Source: Doryteuthis pealeii (taxonomy: Eukaryota > Mollusca > Cephalopoda > Myopsida > Loliginidae). Taken from it: DNA of 64,000 bases. A program made the position numbers and the translations under genes. The notes under the pieces were generated by a model. That model did no database searches and had not been told where the DNA came from. It was given only the letters and a program-made list of their open reading frames with translations. Location: the NCBI GenBank assembly GCA_023376005.1, contig CM042181.1, positions 25,537,117 through 25,601,116 of the forward strand. Reading direction: 5' to 3'. Positions 12,590 to 24,869 of this stretch are shown here, piece after piece; the stretch's first letter is position 1; each line of letters opens with the position of its first letter.

Positions 12590-15120
12590 TTAAAAGGATA
12601 TACAAATATTAAAGTTTCTGCCTAAAAGAAAGTTAACTATGTACTTGTCAAACCTCTTAAGTTAGCCTTAATTTGTTTAACTATTACTTGATATCACTGT
12701 TGCATCAATAAAATCTTGTACAGAAAGATAACTACAGTAGGCATGTTACTATGACCTTCGTCTTGTAATTATCATATTTGCAAAAATATAAATGTATATA
12801 TTTAATGTGGCAACTAGTATAGAACAGATTTTTATTAAATATGGTATTCTAGGCACTTTTTTAATAAAAAAAAAATGCTTAATTCTAATTGATATTCAGA
12901 GTATCAACATAGTTATTTGGTATCAATGGATTTTAGTTTTTGCAATAACATTATTGTCTAATAGTTTTATAAAGGCTTCTTGTCAAATTAGGATCATACT
13001 CAGTTTACTCTTATTTTTTTATTTTTTCCCCCTCATTATCTCTTATCCTGTATAAATATTTAAGTATTTAATAACTAGAAATATCTTGAAATGTACTTAA
13101 TAAAACTTCCCATCAAATTAGAGTAAATGATTTTTGTAATAAAATAAATTTCTTAATTTTGATATCCTTTATCCCGTGATCCCTGTCCCTGTGTGAGGAT
13201 GATGAAGGTTGTCAGATGCTGGAGGTGGATAATTACCTCCCAACTTTCAGCTGTCCTCTTCTTTCCTTAGCCTTGCCTTAACTCTATCACTATCACCTGA
13301 TATTCATGAATCTGCTGATATTTACTTCTCTTACAGCATTTTCTGATTCTCAACCACAAATGGCTCAAAACTTATTGCAAACTATATTGCTCGCTAACAG
13401 CTGTTGTTTGTTCATTTACATCTATTGGTATGAATACGCGTTTGGAGTGTAATAGCAGCTGCCAGAGATACAGTTTTATATTGAGGTATGGCTACATTTA
13501 TTATGCTCTGTCTCACTGAAGATAAGCAATATATCAAACAAGGTGTTTGTTTTTTATATTTTTTCCCAACTAACCAGTTCTACAGCCATTTTAAAAAATG
13601 CATCTTGTGTTCTAGAAAACGTATTTAATGAAAAATGCTTTTTCTTTTTATAAATTCAAATTTTTTGCTGCTTTTCCAATTAAAAAAAACGAAACTAGCA
13701 AAGGAGTTTCCACTGTTTTGATTTGAAAAGAAATTTATTTTTGAAGTAATTTATTTCAGTTAGAAATGAATGAACCATGACTTGATTCAACAGGACATAA
13801 TCAAGAGACATGGTTCTGTCAACATGTTCTATCAAAAGTTTGACTTTCTTAAAGGTCAACAACATTCTGTATAGGGATATCTATTGATTATTTACTTTTT
13901 TTTTTTTTTTTATAGCAAGTATAACTTTTCCTAAGACCTTATAGAATTTTTTTGTGTATATGTGTGCGTGAATGTGTGTATGTATCCAAATAGTTTAGTA
14001 TTCTTAGAATTGTCTGAATAGGTATTTTTTATATTCTTCAAGTTGTTTATTTCATCATTCTGTCTTTACAAAGCACCCAACTATTTTGGATCCTTTAATT
14101 TCCATATTGATATGTAGTAGCTTCCTCTTGTTTTTAAAATAGATTAATGATCAGTAATAGTTATTAAACTTTCATCCAGGATGTATTTATACTCCCCAAA
14201 CATAGTTTAGATGAAGCAATCAAATTTAATTTTTTCTTTTTGTAAAAAAATGTATATTATAAAAGATGAATGAATTATATTTGATTTTTCTATTAATATA
14301 TATGTAGCTTGTCATTTTTTTCTCTATAGTTTCCAATCTTCTGATTTTATTTTGTCAAGTTTTTTCCTTAGAATATCAATTTTTTTTATTCATTCATCAT
14401 TCTGGTCTTTGTCTAAAGTAGCTCTATATATTTATTCCAAATATTTATAATTAGTATAGATATCAATATAGTTTCTGTAATACTTTGTTAATAACTTTCT
14501 GTGCATACATTTTTACTAAATTGTGATGTTTAACTTTCCTTTTATTTTAAGGTCTTGAAATCTAATTTTTTTTCTCTTGAAGGAATTGATAAAATAAAAT
14601 TCAAAATGACAGCCTCCTTTTTCATACTTTTTAATAAAAAAACTGCTCTTTGATATTATGCAGGCATTTAGATATCTTTAGCTCTTAACAGGCATCCGTT
14701 TTATTTTTTTTGTTGTTCTTTTATTACATTTGTTTTCTATATAATTACTAAGCCAAATTATTAAAAAATAAATCAATTTAACCCTGCAAACATGTAATCT
14801 TACAGTTAATTGAATTGAATTAGTATATTTTTTAAATTTTGATTACACTGGAGCTACTTTTCAGGCTGTGTTTTGTTATTCTGCTGGATCTTGTCTATCA
14901 TAATATAAATTAACTTTGTGCTGAATTTATCATCTCTCTTGATATCATTTGTTGTCCCATTGTTGAAACTTGTCTTGGTTCTATCTTGTAATAGACATCA
15001 ATAGTATTATTTTTTTCTTTTTCTGCTTTACTTATTATTTATAACAAAATTGGGACCAAATGCAACTAGACAATTTATGGAGAACCAATTGTATGTATGC
15101 ATATATATAATTAAAAAAAA

Positions 15121-15152
<32 letters not shown>

Positions 15153-15233
15153 TTTTTTTTTTTTTTTAATGTATGTGAAACTAAATATACTGCACTTTGT
15201 TTATAGCTGATAAGTCTCTGCCTTTTGGGAATG

Positions 15234-15271
<38 letters not shown>

Positions 15272-16240
15272 CTTCTCAATAGTAGATGCTGTAGCAATAA
15301 ATTTGTAGTTATTTTATGTAGCTGTTAATATTGACTGATGCTGTTTCTGATCTGAAATCTGAATAATTTACTGGCCATCATCATCGTGTCTGTCGTCAAC
15401 CATCGCATCAGGGTGGTTTATATTAAAGGTCTTCTCTTGTTGCCAGCTTTCTGCCCAATGTTTGCTGATCATGGGAGTGAGTACTGCATGTATGGATTTG
15501 ATGAGCATACAGAGGTTAGTGCTGCTTTCTCTGGCCAAGTGTTTGTGAATGACACCGACTGATCGACTGCTGGGGGTGGGACAACATGTACATACACCTT
15601 CCCTGTAACCCCCACATCTAGCTATCATTATTTTCTAATGAGCAAAATTCTCTTCCAAACGAATTAAAAATCAATCTTTTGTCTTAAAATGAATTCTCAA
15701 TCAGTTTATGGATTTACATTTTTATGATTTGGCTCAAGAAAAATTGCTGTTTGCTAATAAAAAATCTCAAATTCAAATATTTTTACTTATTGTAATCATT
15801 ATTTCTCTGTTCATGCATTGTTAAAAAGGAAAGGAGGTTAATGGATTAGAAAATTGTTGTTCCTGACAAGTTATTTATTTTTGATGGAAATATTTCTGGC
15901 ATATTAAATGGAAATTTTACTCAAAAAAACAAAAACTTGTCACTCTGCAATCTTGTAAATAGACTATATAATTATTCTTTTTTAGAGCTTTTTTTTTTTC
16001 ATCTTTACCTACATAAGTTAATTTTGTATCTATTATGAGTGAGATAATTATTCTCAGTTTTATTTGGTTGATATTAATCTTAAATATCCAAATTATTTGA
16101 TCTGGTAGGCTGAAACCGGCATTTGCTGATGTATGGAGAAATTAAATATTGCATATTATATACGATCAGTTTTGATTTAGTTTTATATATATTTTTTTAT
16201 ACTATTTCTTGGAATTTAAAAAAAAGTTTTTTAATGTTTT

Positions 16241-16282
<42 letters not shown>

Positions 16283-18396
16283 TTTGTTTATTGAACAAAT
16301 ATACCTTTTTGATAGAACTTAGAAATTGTTTTTAAACAAATCTTTGCAAATTTAACCATTTTAAAAATGAAAATTTTCTTTCTAGTCCTGCTAGGGTCAC
16401 ATGACAATAAATACTTGACCCTTATTTATTGTAAAGTTTCTTTTCTCTTTAGATTGTAAGCTTTATTTTTTCTGTAGACCTAATTTTGAGAAGTTATTTT
16501 TATAACTTTCATAACAAAAAGTGTTATGATTCTCATATAATAATATTTATTGTATGATATAAGATTAAGAAAATAAACTTTTACCCATCTGTTTTTATGC
16601 GCAACAAATCTATTTTTTGATAATAGGGCATATATTGCAATAAATCCTCTGATTTTTTGCTCATGAGATGAATACTATCAATGTTCAGGAATCTAAATAA
16701 CTATATGTATTATTAAACTAGAGATTCCACACTGAAAGCAAAAAAATGCTTTTGATGAAATTTCTATTACTGTACAATATATAACTAATAAAAATCATTT
16801 TATATAACATTTTCCCTTGTTTTTAATTTTCCAGCAGTATTTGCTTATATGAATGTTATATTTACTATGATCTATTTGATTTACATTTTAAAGTTATTTT
16901 TCAACTTTAGAGTTGATATATATTCTTGATGCTCTTTTGCTCTTTTAAATTGATTATCATTGTAATTAAAGCGATGTACTCAACTCTCAGTATATTTCCT
17001 TGCATTCTAAATTTTTAAAATAGAACTTTCTATGTAGATTTTTAAAATACCATTGGTATATTTCACATGTGTACACAATTTTACACAAAACATGCTTTAT
17101 CTAATGCTGTATGAAGTATTATGATTTTTATTTCCTTCCCTTTGTCTTGTATTTTATTTAAAATATTCTATTACAGCTTTCTGTAATGGTTTTATCATAC
17201 TTTGATTCAATGAACATATATAAAGTGTTATCTAAAGCAGGTTTTGTGTCTATGGATGCATGTATAATTGTATTTGAGATCTTATATGGAATTCTATTTC
17301 TTTATTACCCACAAATGAATATATCAAAACAAAACTGAATAATTTATTGTAATATTAAGCATAGCAATGTAACCAAAAGTTTTTAATATCTCTTTATTAA
17401 ATTCTTATAAAACTGCTAGACTTGCCTTTATCTCTTGAATTTTATTTATTGTAAATTTGTTGCTTAAAGTTAATTTTCTAGTTGATCTGACTCCATTCAA
17501 ATGTTCATCTTTTTATTGCTATGTTTTCTCATTAATTGCACAATACAATTGTATTATTTTGTTATATTCATTTATGGTTACTTTGTAAATGCTTGTGGTA
17601 TATTTAGGGTTGGGTGCAGGGACAGATTTTCTTATGCCCTAATCAAAGTCTATTGTACCCCCCCCCCTTTTTTTTCTCTTTTTTTTCCCCCCATGCTTTG
17701 AATTAATATTACTTTTCTTAGTAAACAGGATCTATTTTTCTTAATTGATAAGCCAAGATGTGTGGTGTACAATGAAGGTGTGTGTAGTTTCCCCCTTTTT
17801 TTTTTTTTCTTTTTCTTTTTCTTTTTTTTTTTAATTAAAAAAACAACTTTTTCTCCTTCCCCCTCTTTTTATGTGTTTCTTTTAATGACTTGATTTTGTG
17901 GGGAATCTTTTATCAGGTCACCACCTAATTGTTATCTTCTTCTGCTTTCTCTTGCAGTGGAGCAGCAACATCATCACTCATGCCATTCTGGCTACCACCA
18001 TTGCCATCACCATCTACACCAACACAACTACTACCACTACCACCACCACCACCACCAATGCCTGAAGCTGATGATTATGATGCTGACGTCCAGATTTGGG
18101 GTCATGTATTACCATATGCAACAAGTTAGCTCACTCAGCCAGGATTCATTGAATGATTGATACCAGTTATTCAAATAAGTATTTCCACTTAAGAAACCAG
18201 AGGTATGTGAAATAGGTACCTACTGTCTCCTTCTCTTCATCCTAATTGTTCTTCAGTGGTGTGTCAAATGGTTCGTCCTTCCTCTGGTAGATAATTAACA
18301 GCTGCTCAGGATAGTGCTTTTCCCTACTTGCTCCTCCCATGGTTGGAATAGCACTTAAAGCAGTTTGTTCATTTGACCTTTATATTTTTACATGAG

Positions 18397-18437
<41 letters not shown>

Positions 18438-18810
18438 CACTCATTTTCTTCCCCAAATTCTGATATCATTTTTATTATATTTTATAAATAAAGTAAAGGA
18501 TAAGTTACTCCATGTCCCATGCTGCTGTCCATTCATTCAAGTGTAATATTAATCATGATTATATTGTTTTGATTTTCATTTTTTTTTCTTTTCATTCCCA
18601 TCCCCCCCATTAAAGATTTTTTTAAAACATAATTCCTGATTGGAATAAATTTTTGCAAAATTTGTTTGTTTTGTTTTTGTCGTTTTTTTTCTTTCTTTCC
18701 ATCTCATTTTGATTTTAATTTCAGCTGTTGTGTGTTATTTTTAGAATGTAAGAAAAAAAATGAATTTTAGAAGCAATGATCTGTAAATATCTTCAGAGTT
18801 GGAACTTAAA
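12590..18810. other. AT-rich noncoding stretch with poly(T) tracts
   Basis: No convincing gene. There are very long T runs at 15121-15168, 15238-15271 and 16252-16279, and a C/T-rich patch at 17640-17690. A denser block at 15365-15625 reads on the minus strand as a repeat tail that approaches a GATGATGATGG run, so it is probably an old LINE 3' fragment. At 17957-18125, after a CTCTTGCAG acceptor-like site, a CAT/ACC-repeat segment could be a noncoding or 3'UTR exon, but no product can be assigned. Confidence 0.45.
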
Positions 18811-18814
18811 TATA

Positions 18815-19353
18815 CGAGGGTGAGTCGAAAAGTAATGCCATTTTGTTTAGGACAGGTATAATTACCAACAGAGGAACATGTATCATCCATCAAAATGAAG
18901 CTAGTTCTTTGTGGATCACATCCCTACTTCTCTACATAGTCACTGTTTCTCTCAATAGAAATGTTCCACTTTCTAATGAGAGCATGTATGCCTGCCCCGT
19001 AAAATTCTGTTGACTGTTCTTTGAGCCACTTCTTCACTACAGATTTCACTTGCTCGTCACTGGAATAATATTTGCCTCTCAAAGCCTTTTTCATGGGGCC
19101 AAAGAGATGATAGTTTGAAGCCGCTAAATCTGGTGAGTGTGGAGGATGTGGTAAAGTTTTCCGAATGAGGTGATTTTTCTCCCTTGTCCTGATGCTTGTG
19201 TGTGGTTGAGCATTGTTATGCAGAAGGTGGACATTGTTGATTGGCTAGTTGGGTTTTACTTGTCAGATTCTTGCTCTGAGCCTTGTTAGGGTTTTAATGT
19301 AGACCTTAGTTTTCACATGAAATAAAGAAATGACATTACTTTTGACTCCCTCT
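18815..19353 (-). mobile_element. mariner deletion derivative, copy 1
   Basis: Terminal inverted repeats CGAGGGTGAGTCGAAAAGTA and, at the other end, the complement of AGAGGGAGTCAAAAGTAATG are flanked by TA duplications (18813-18814, 19354-19355). On the minus strand, between stops, it shows the 3' part of a mariner transposase (PPHSPDLAASNYHLFGPMKK-like reading at about 19090-19140). At 539 bp it lacks the 5' half of a ~1.3-kb mariner. It shares its deletion structure with 54226-54786. Confidence 0.85.
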
Positions 19354-19355
19354 TA

Positions 19356-19861
19356 TATCTACTCTTTTTTTGCTTCAGGTTACCCTTACTCTTTATAAGG
19401 GTCACCAGAAGCCAAACCTTTTTAGACCTTATTTTTCCAATGCATGTATTATAGAAACAAAAAAAAGTTTTGGTAAATGGACCAGAGCCGCTTCATTTAC
19501 CAAATATGAACATTTTTTTTTGAACGGGCGTGCACATGTTATATTTAAAATATTTTTCCTCTTCTGGTATCTTCAACTGCATCACAGCAATAGTGAATTG
19601 ATTGGCAATAAGTAGGTCAATAATGTTTATTCAATTGTGTTAAAGTTATTTGAATATTAAATGTTTAACCAGAAAACACAGGTTCTATCTGATTTTTTTG
19701 TATTAGCATTGTTAAAAAAAAAACCCAGATAAAATACCAATATCAGAAGCATTCATTTGAACATTCTTCTTCAGCCATCACAAATCTAAAAGTAACAAAA
19801 CCCTAAATCAAAGTTGAAAATACTGGAAAGGGAATAATATTTGAAATAGTCTGTCTATGGG

Positions 19862-19894
<33 letters not shown>

Positions 19895-20880
19895 AAGGAA
19901 ATTAGCATCAAAGATCATCTACTAAAATGCACTAAAAATCCTCATTTTTTAAAGGCTGAATTTTGCGAAAAACATGGATTTTTAGTGCATTTTAGTAGAT
20001 GATCTTTGATGCTAATTTCCTCAAAGAATGGTGCAAGTAAAATTTTTGGTATCTGTATTCAGTATACTAACACACAACTTTCGCATAGATGGACAATTTG
20101 ATATTTTCAAAAAGTGAAAAAGCAACCTACACCTACCAGACATCACTATTATAACAGAGAAATATAAAATATGTAATAAAACCGGTTACCACTGTTTAAA
20201 AATCCCATGGATCAATTTTAAGTACTTTAGATGACCCTGGTATCCCTAACCTATGTCATTGACCCTATCTATGATTCCTCCAAATCTATATATTAATATT
20301 CTTGTTCCTTAATCTTGCAACACAGGTTAATAACGAGATCATCCAAAGTGTAAATTCTGATTATTAGGTGTTGCTTATCCTTCAAATTCTTATTTCTTAT
20401 GAGTATAGTCACCTCAGCTAAATAATGGACCATTCTATTTTTATTATAAAAAAGGGAAGGAAAAGGGCATGCAATACAGAAAAAATATAAGAAAGAAAAA
20501 GAGATGGGGAAAGATAGAAAGAGGGGGTGAGCACCCGGAAGCACTTATCTGTTTTAATTGAACCTAATGAAAAGAAGGGAAGAAAGAAGAAAAAAAGTGA
20601 GATAATCAAATCAAGGTTATACGTTTTACATATTGAACTATTTAGCAATAGCTCTTAAATAGACATATTAAGCATTGTAATAATGAAATTATTATACTGT
20701 GGTATATCCACAGGTCCTGCTAGTTACAATAATTTGCCTAATGTGAGTAGTGTTATAATAAAGTATTTTAAAGAAAAATTATTTAGTTGTAACAATATAA
20801 GTTTATTTACATACATTTTGTTAATGATGAGCTGTAGTAAATTGTAAAATTGATCATTTTGTTGATTCAACCTTATTATG
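19356..20880. other. Noncoding stretch with one long hairpin
   Basis: Apart from the hairpin at 19892-20024, I see AT-rich single-copy-looking DNA with a few A/G-rich purine tracts (20440-20600) and no splice-supported coding segment. The open frames around 20300-20650 are the antisense of a purine-rich tract and have no domain features. Confidence 0.5.
19892..20024. repeat. Near-perfect inverted repeat (hairpin)
   Basis: The left arm, about 19892-19941, reads AAGGAAATTAGCATCAAAGA onward. The right arm, about 19976-20024, is its complement with only one or two differences over ~48 bp. The loop is about 35 bp. A T run (19867-19893) abuts the left arm. There is no coding potential. It could be a foldback transposon remnant or a transcribed hairpin. 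Confidence 0.8.
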
Positions 20881-20886
20881 TAATAA

Positions 20887-21109
20887 GGCTGGTTTAGCTC
20901 AGTTAGAGCATCTGACTAGGAACCACAAGGTTCCTGGTTCAATACTGGCCTTCACTAATTCAGCCTATGAGTAGCACAGGGATATGTGCGGTAAAGGAGC
21001 TGATGGTTGGTGTGGTGCTCCACCTCAGACACCAAAACAATGCCCTTGGCTTAGTGCTAGGGAAAAGACTCCCTCGTTGTCTGGCTGATACTGTCTTTGG
21101 ACCACCCTG

Positions 21110-21112
<3 letters not shown>
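20887..21112 (+). repeat. tRNA-derived SINE, family A
   Basis: The head GGCTGGTTTAGCTCAGTTAG contains box A, and GGTTCAATACTGG is box-B-like. The body carries CTCCACCTCAGACACC and AGACTCCCTCG. It ends at a poly(T)/(TA)n tract (21115-21175), across which lies an oppositely oriented copy (21183-21433), giving a tail-to-tail pair. Confidence 0.85.
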
Positions 21113-21180
<68 letters not shown>

Positions 21181-21182
21181 GT

Positions 21183-21433
21183 AAGTTTTCGGAGTGGCCT
21201 ACTGTCGGTATTAGCCAGACAGTGAGGGAGTCTATACCCTTTTCACTAGCACTAGACCAGAGGGAGTATATTTGCTGAGGTGGAGCGCGACACCTACTGT
21301 GAGCTGCACACTTTACCGCACATATCAGATTAAACAATCTGTGCTACTCATACGCCGAGTTGGCGGGGACCGGTATCGAACTCAGAACCTTGGGATTCTG
21401 TGGCGGGTACTCTACTGACTGGGCTAAACCGGT
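21183..21433 (-). repeat. tRNA-derived SINE, family A (inverted partner)
   Basis: Read on the minus strand from 21433 it begins AACCGGTTTAGCCCAGTCAG and runs through a box-B-like GTTCGATACCGG to the tail TAGGCCACTCCGAAAACTTAC. The CGATACC word and AACCGGTTTAGC head are well preserved, so this is one of the younger copies. With 20887-21112 it would form a hairpin of over 200 bp in any transcript crossing both. Confidence 0.85.
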
Positions 21434-22284
21434 TCCTTTGGATGAGTATCCTCATCTTCAGTCTTATTATCATTATACTTTGTATTCTGGCCTTTTTTTT
21501 AGATGTTTGTCTTAATTGGTAACCTAGGAATTTCTCCCCCCCCCTCCCAGATAAATTGTTCTCATTCCATTATCCATGCTTAGGTTACCGACTAAAAGAA
21601 CCCTACCTCGCTCAGAACATTAACCTGGAAACTGTACGGAGATGTGTAACCAAATGAATACCCTCCATCAGGCATCTGCCATATTCTGAACATCTTGCTG
21701 CCCTGGGAAACTCCAGCGTCTGGCAATTGACTTCGTAAACGCTCATAAGGTAATTACGGGTTCTTGTGCATCATATCGGCTCTGATAGCAACCCCAACTT
21801 GTATCCAGCATCTTCAAGTTGCCACCCTGTAAGCTCTGTGCTGCTAGCATTGACATTTTTTGCTATGAATTAACTACACAAGAAAAACTACTTCTTAAAT
21901 CGAAAAATCAGTCAGTGTGAGCCAATGAAAAATCCCATCCCCCCTACTACTAAATATAATGGAATAATCTGTTCCTCCTGGTTTCATTCTAATTTATCTT
22001 CTATGGATTCCACCTGCGGTCAATTTGCCCCCTTCTATGAACTTAATTGATTTTATCTATTCTAACTTACCACCTTCTTTGCTGTTACTAACATGATCAC
22101 CAACAATTATGCAGGGAACCAGTTATATTTCCCCTATAAAAAAAATTATTATACAGTCAGAGGTTATAAATGAAAATTTTGTCAGTATAACATCATCTAA
22201 CTCTAGTCTAAGTACATCATTATATTTTATTATAATTCATTAAATGTCTATCAAAGGCACCACCATTTTTGGTCCAATTTCAAC
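21434..22284. other. Unassigned mid-complexity stretch
   Basis: The part at 21540-21860 has higher GC and more even composition than its surroundings, which suggests part of a transposon or an old exon. It has no long open frame, and I recognise no domain. The remainder to 22284 is AT-rich. Confidence 0.35.
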
Positions 22285-22512
22285 CAAACTTGTCAGTATC
22301 AGCTGGACAGCGAGGGAGTCTATAGCCTTTTCACTAGCACTAGTCCAGCAAGATTATATTATTGTCTGAGGTGGAGCGCTACACTTACCTTGAGCTCCCT
22401 ACTTTACTGTGCAGATCCAAGCTGTGCTATTCAGGTGCTGAGTTAGCGAAGGATGACATCAAACCCAGAAACTTGTGGTTCCTAGGCAGGTCCTTTAACG
22501 ACTGAAAAGCTT
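22285..22512 (-). repeat. tRNA-derived SINE, family A
   Basis: Minus-strand copy with markers AGCTCAAGGTAAGTGTAGCG and CTGAATAGCACAGCTTGG. It is strikingly similar to the oppositely oriented copy at 24125-24358, sharing private variants such as GTCGTTAAAG in the head and GATGTCATCCTTCG after box B. A poly(A) tract of about 29 bases follows on the plus strand at 22538-22565. Confidence 0.85.
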
Positions 22513-22532
22513 TTAAATCAGTCAAGATTACT

Positions 22533-22567
<35 letters not shown>

Positions 22568-22926
22568 CACAATAATTACAAGGGAGGTAACTAAGTAAAA
22601 CCCTTGACAATGAACATTGTTTTTAGAATTAAGAAAGTGAAGATTTATTTAACATAATAATTAAACTAAATTTGAATGTCAATAATATCTTAGTAAGACA
22701 ACTAATCATATTTAGAAGTTTTGTCAATTAAAAATTTAAGCTGAATAAACAGTTACAAATGTTAATTGTTATTATACAAGATAATAAGTAAATATTTTTA
22801 TGTGTATTTAGCTTTTATATGACATATTTGTCCATGGAAAACTTTTGAGGAGTTGAGAAATATTTTTCTGAGTACATATTTACCAACCCCTATGTGTACA
22901 ACTTCAAGAGATGTTTTATATTTTTA

Positions 22927-23289
22927 CTGTGGTACCTTGACTTATGAGTTTAATTCATTCAACTCATAACTCAATTTCCTTATATCAAATTAATTTTTCC
23001 CATTGAAATAAACTGAAGTCCCCTCTTCCAAATACGTTAATTTTTTTCTTATGTTTGTTTTTTAAATAAAATAAAAAATGGCATTGTATTGTATAAAAAC
23101 AATAAAATCGAATGCAATTAATTATGTGCTGTAATATGTTATAATTTTTAGTTTTTTATAAATATTTTACTTTGGTATAATAAATTTGGAAACTTGAAAT
23201 AAGCTTAGCTGAAATTTTAGTACACAGAGCAAAAAGTCGACCAAGTGATAGTTTATAAGTTGGAAAACTCGTAAGTCAAGGAACCACTG
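22927..23289. mobile_element. TA-flanked MITE (Tc1/mariner type)
   Basis: The inverted ends CTGTGGTACCTTGACTTATG and, on the other strand, CAGTGGTTCCTTGACTTACG are flanked by TA on both sides (22925-22926, 23290-23291). The 363-bp interior is AT-rich and noncoding. CAGTGGTACCTTGACTTACG-like ends are known to me from widespread animal Tc1/mariner MITEs. Terminal divergence is about 15%, so it is not recent. Confidence 0.85.
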
Positions 23290-23535
23290 TATTTTGGTGT
23301 GGGTTGTTGATCCTGTCATTCTATCATGATGAATTGTATTAATCATCTTAAAACCTATAATATAGGTAAGTACTGCTACTAATGATAATCCCTCATCTCA
23401 GAAATTCATAAAGGATTTAATAAATTTATATGTAGTGAATTTCAATTAATGGTTTTGTTTTTTAGCAACTCCATTTAAAAGAAAAAGAGAAGCTTAGTAT
23501 TTAATTAGTGGATCAGAAGTATTATCTTTCATTAG

Positions 23536-23915
23536 GTCGGAGAGGCCCCCTCCGATCAATCGTGTGGTCACGTCAAGCCCCTGCACCTATGTGATTGCCC
23601 CAACCCTATTGCCCTTATGGCAAGCCCAACCCTTTTTATCATGGGTGCTAGAAGGTGGTAGCTGAAGGTCTTTGTCCTAGGAATGACATTAAACTCTATC
23701 TGATGGTGAGGTTCTAGTTCTTCATCACCATTGCACCCTGGTCCACTCTGACCCGGAGTGGTAGTAGCTGTTAGGGTCCCATCTATGGGTTAAATAGAAA
23801 AATGTGTAAAAAAATAAATTGAGTATCCATAAAGAATTAATTTATTTCAAAACTTAATCAACATTAAATGACCCACTGAGGTTGATATGCCGTAAAACAA
23901 AGCAAACCAAACCTA
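23536..23915 (+). repeat. Unclassified repeat, family R ('CCGTAAAAC' tail), copy
   Basis: Shares ordered blocks with 52460-53045: CCCCTCCGATCAAT, CCCTTTTTATCAT, ATGACATTAAACTCTATC, TAGGGTCCC, and the end GAGGTTGATATGCCGTAAAAC followed by CAAACC-type short repeats. A short-repeat tail after GCCGTAAAAC in several copies suggests a non-LTR or SINE-like 3' end. No reading frame was recognised. Confidence 0.65.
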
Positions 23916-24124
23916 TGAGATCTGTGTACCTCCTTTTATTCTTAGAACCAATATATCTTATTATTATGTGCCCCTCCTCCACTGCCAGAAAAAAAAAAAA
24001 AAAAAGAAGTCTTATTCATACATAAAAAAGATCCCCCCTCCACCAAAAACTATACATCTGTATAACCTGTAACTGGTTACTGTACCAAACAAACAGTTAC
24101 ATAAATGTATCAGATTGTCAATTA

Positions 24125-24358
24125 CATCTCAGTCGTTAAAGCACCTGTCTAGGAACCACAAGTTTCTGGGTTTGATGTCATCCTTCGCCAACTCAGCGCC
24201 TGAATAGCACAGCTTGGATCTGCACAGTAAAGTAGGGAGCTCATGGTAAGTGTAGCGCTCCACCTCAGACACAAAAAAACAATCTTGCTGGACTAGTGCT
24301 AGTGAAAAGGCTATAGACTCCCTCACTGTCCAGCTGATACCGACAATAGGCTACATCA
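24125..24358 (+). repeat. tRNA-derived SINE, family A
   Basis: Plus-strand copy beginning TCTCAGTCGTTAAAGCACCT and ending GATACCGACAATAGGC. Nearly identical to the reverse complement of 22285-22512, including diagnostic differences that other copies in the window do not have. This indicates a shared subfamily or an inverted duplication/gene conversion. Confidence 0.85.
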
Positions 24359-24473
24359 CTGACTTCTACAGTGAAATGCCATTACATGTTCAGAATCCTA
24401 AAACCATAACTGTATTGTTACTGGTTGATAAGTTTTTATTTTGTTAGTATACCTTTTATGAACATCCCAATCT

Positions 24474-24860
24474 TGTGACACTGTAATATATTGCCTGGTT
24501 AATGAGTTCGCACCTGAGAACCAAGGCTTCATGCAGGATGTACGTGGGTGTCAAAGATGGGCCTGAAAACAAAAACAGGATATTGCCTGGAACGCATTGA
24601 ACTGACCTTTAACACCTGGAAAATGCAGGTGTACATTGACACTGCATAGGCACAGAAAATGTATAGGTGTAGCCCATAACCAATGAAAACAGGCTGCGTG
24701 GGCGAGGAGGTATGTCTACAAGAAAACTGCATAGGTGTGACCCTATTGAATTGAAGAATTATAAAAAGCCCTTAGAAATCTGGGTTGAGCAGATCACTCA
24801 CAGTCAGAACCCCCGAAGGCTCCTGTGTATGTGCATCCTCTGCTGATGACTCAGTCTACA
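24474..24860 (+). mobile_element. Candidate solo LTR
   Basis: About 387 bp starting TGTGACACTG and ending CAGTCTACA (imperfect inverted ends), with CAATC on both sides (24468-24472 and 24861-24865) except for one extra T at the left. It holds a TATA-like TTATAAAAAG near 24760, followed by denser sequence, as in an LTR U3-R region. No adjoining gag/pol was seen. The off-by-one left boundary keeps confidence low. Confidence 0.4.
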
Positions 24861-24869
24861 CAATCAAAG

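Noticed and set aside
15368..15628. 86-codon minus-strand frame
   Set aside because: It ends in Asp/His runs at a GATGATG tract and looks like a retroelement 3' tail; no domain was recognised, so it is not called as a gene.
17929..18160. His/Pro-rich frames in the CAT/ACC repeat segment
   Set aside because: The frames follow from trinucleotide repeats. A splice-acceptor-like site precedes the block, but no protein family or downstream exon supports coding.
24840..24862. CTGATGACTCAGTC as a hammerhead core
   Set aside because: No GAAA follows within a plausible distance.
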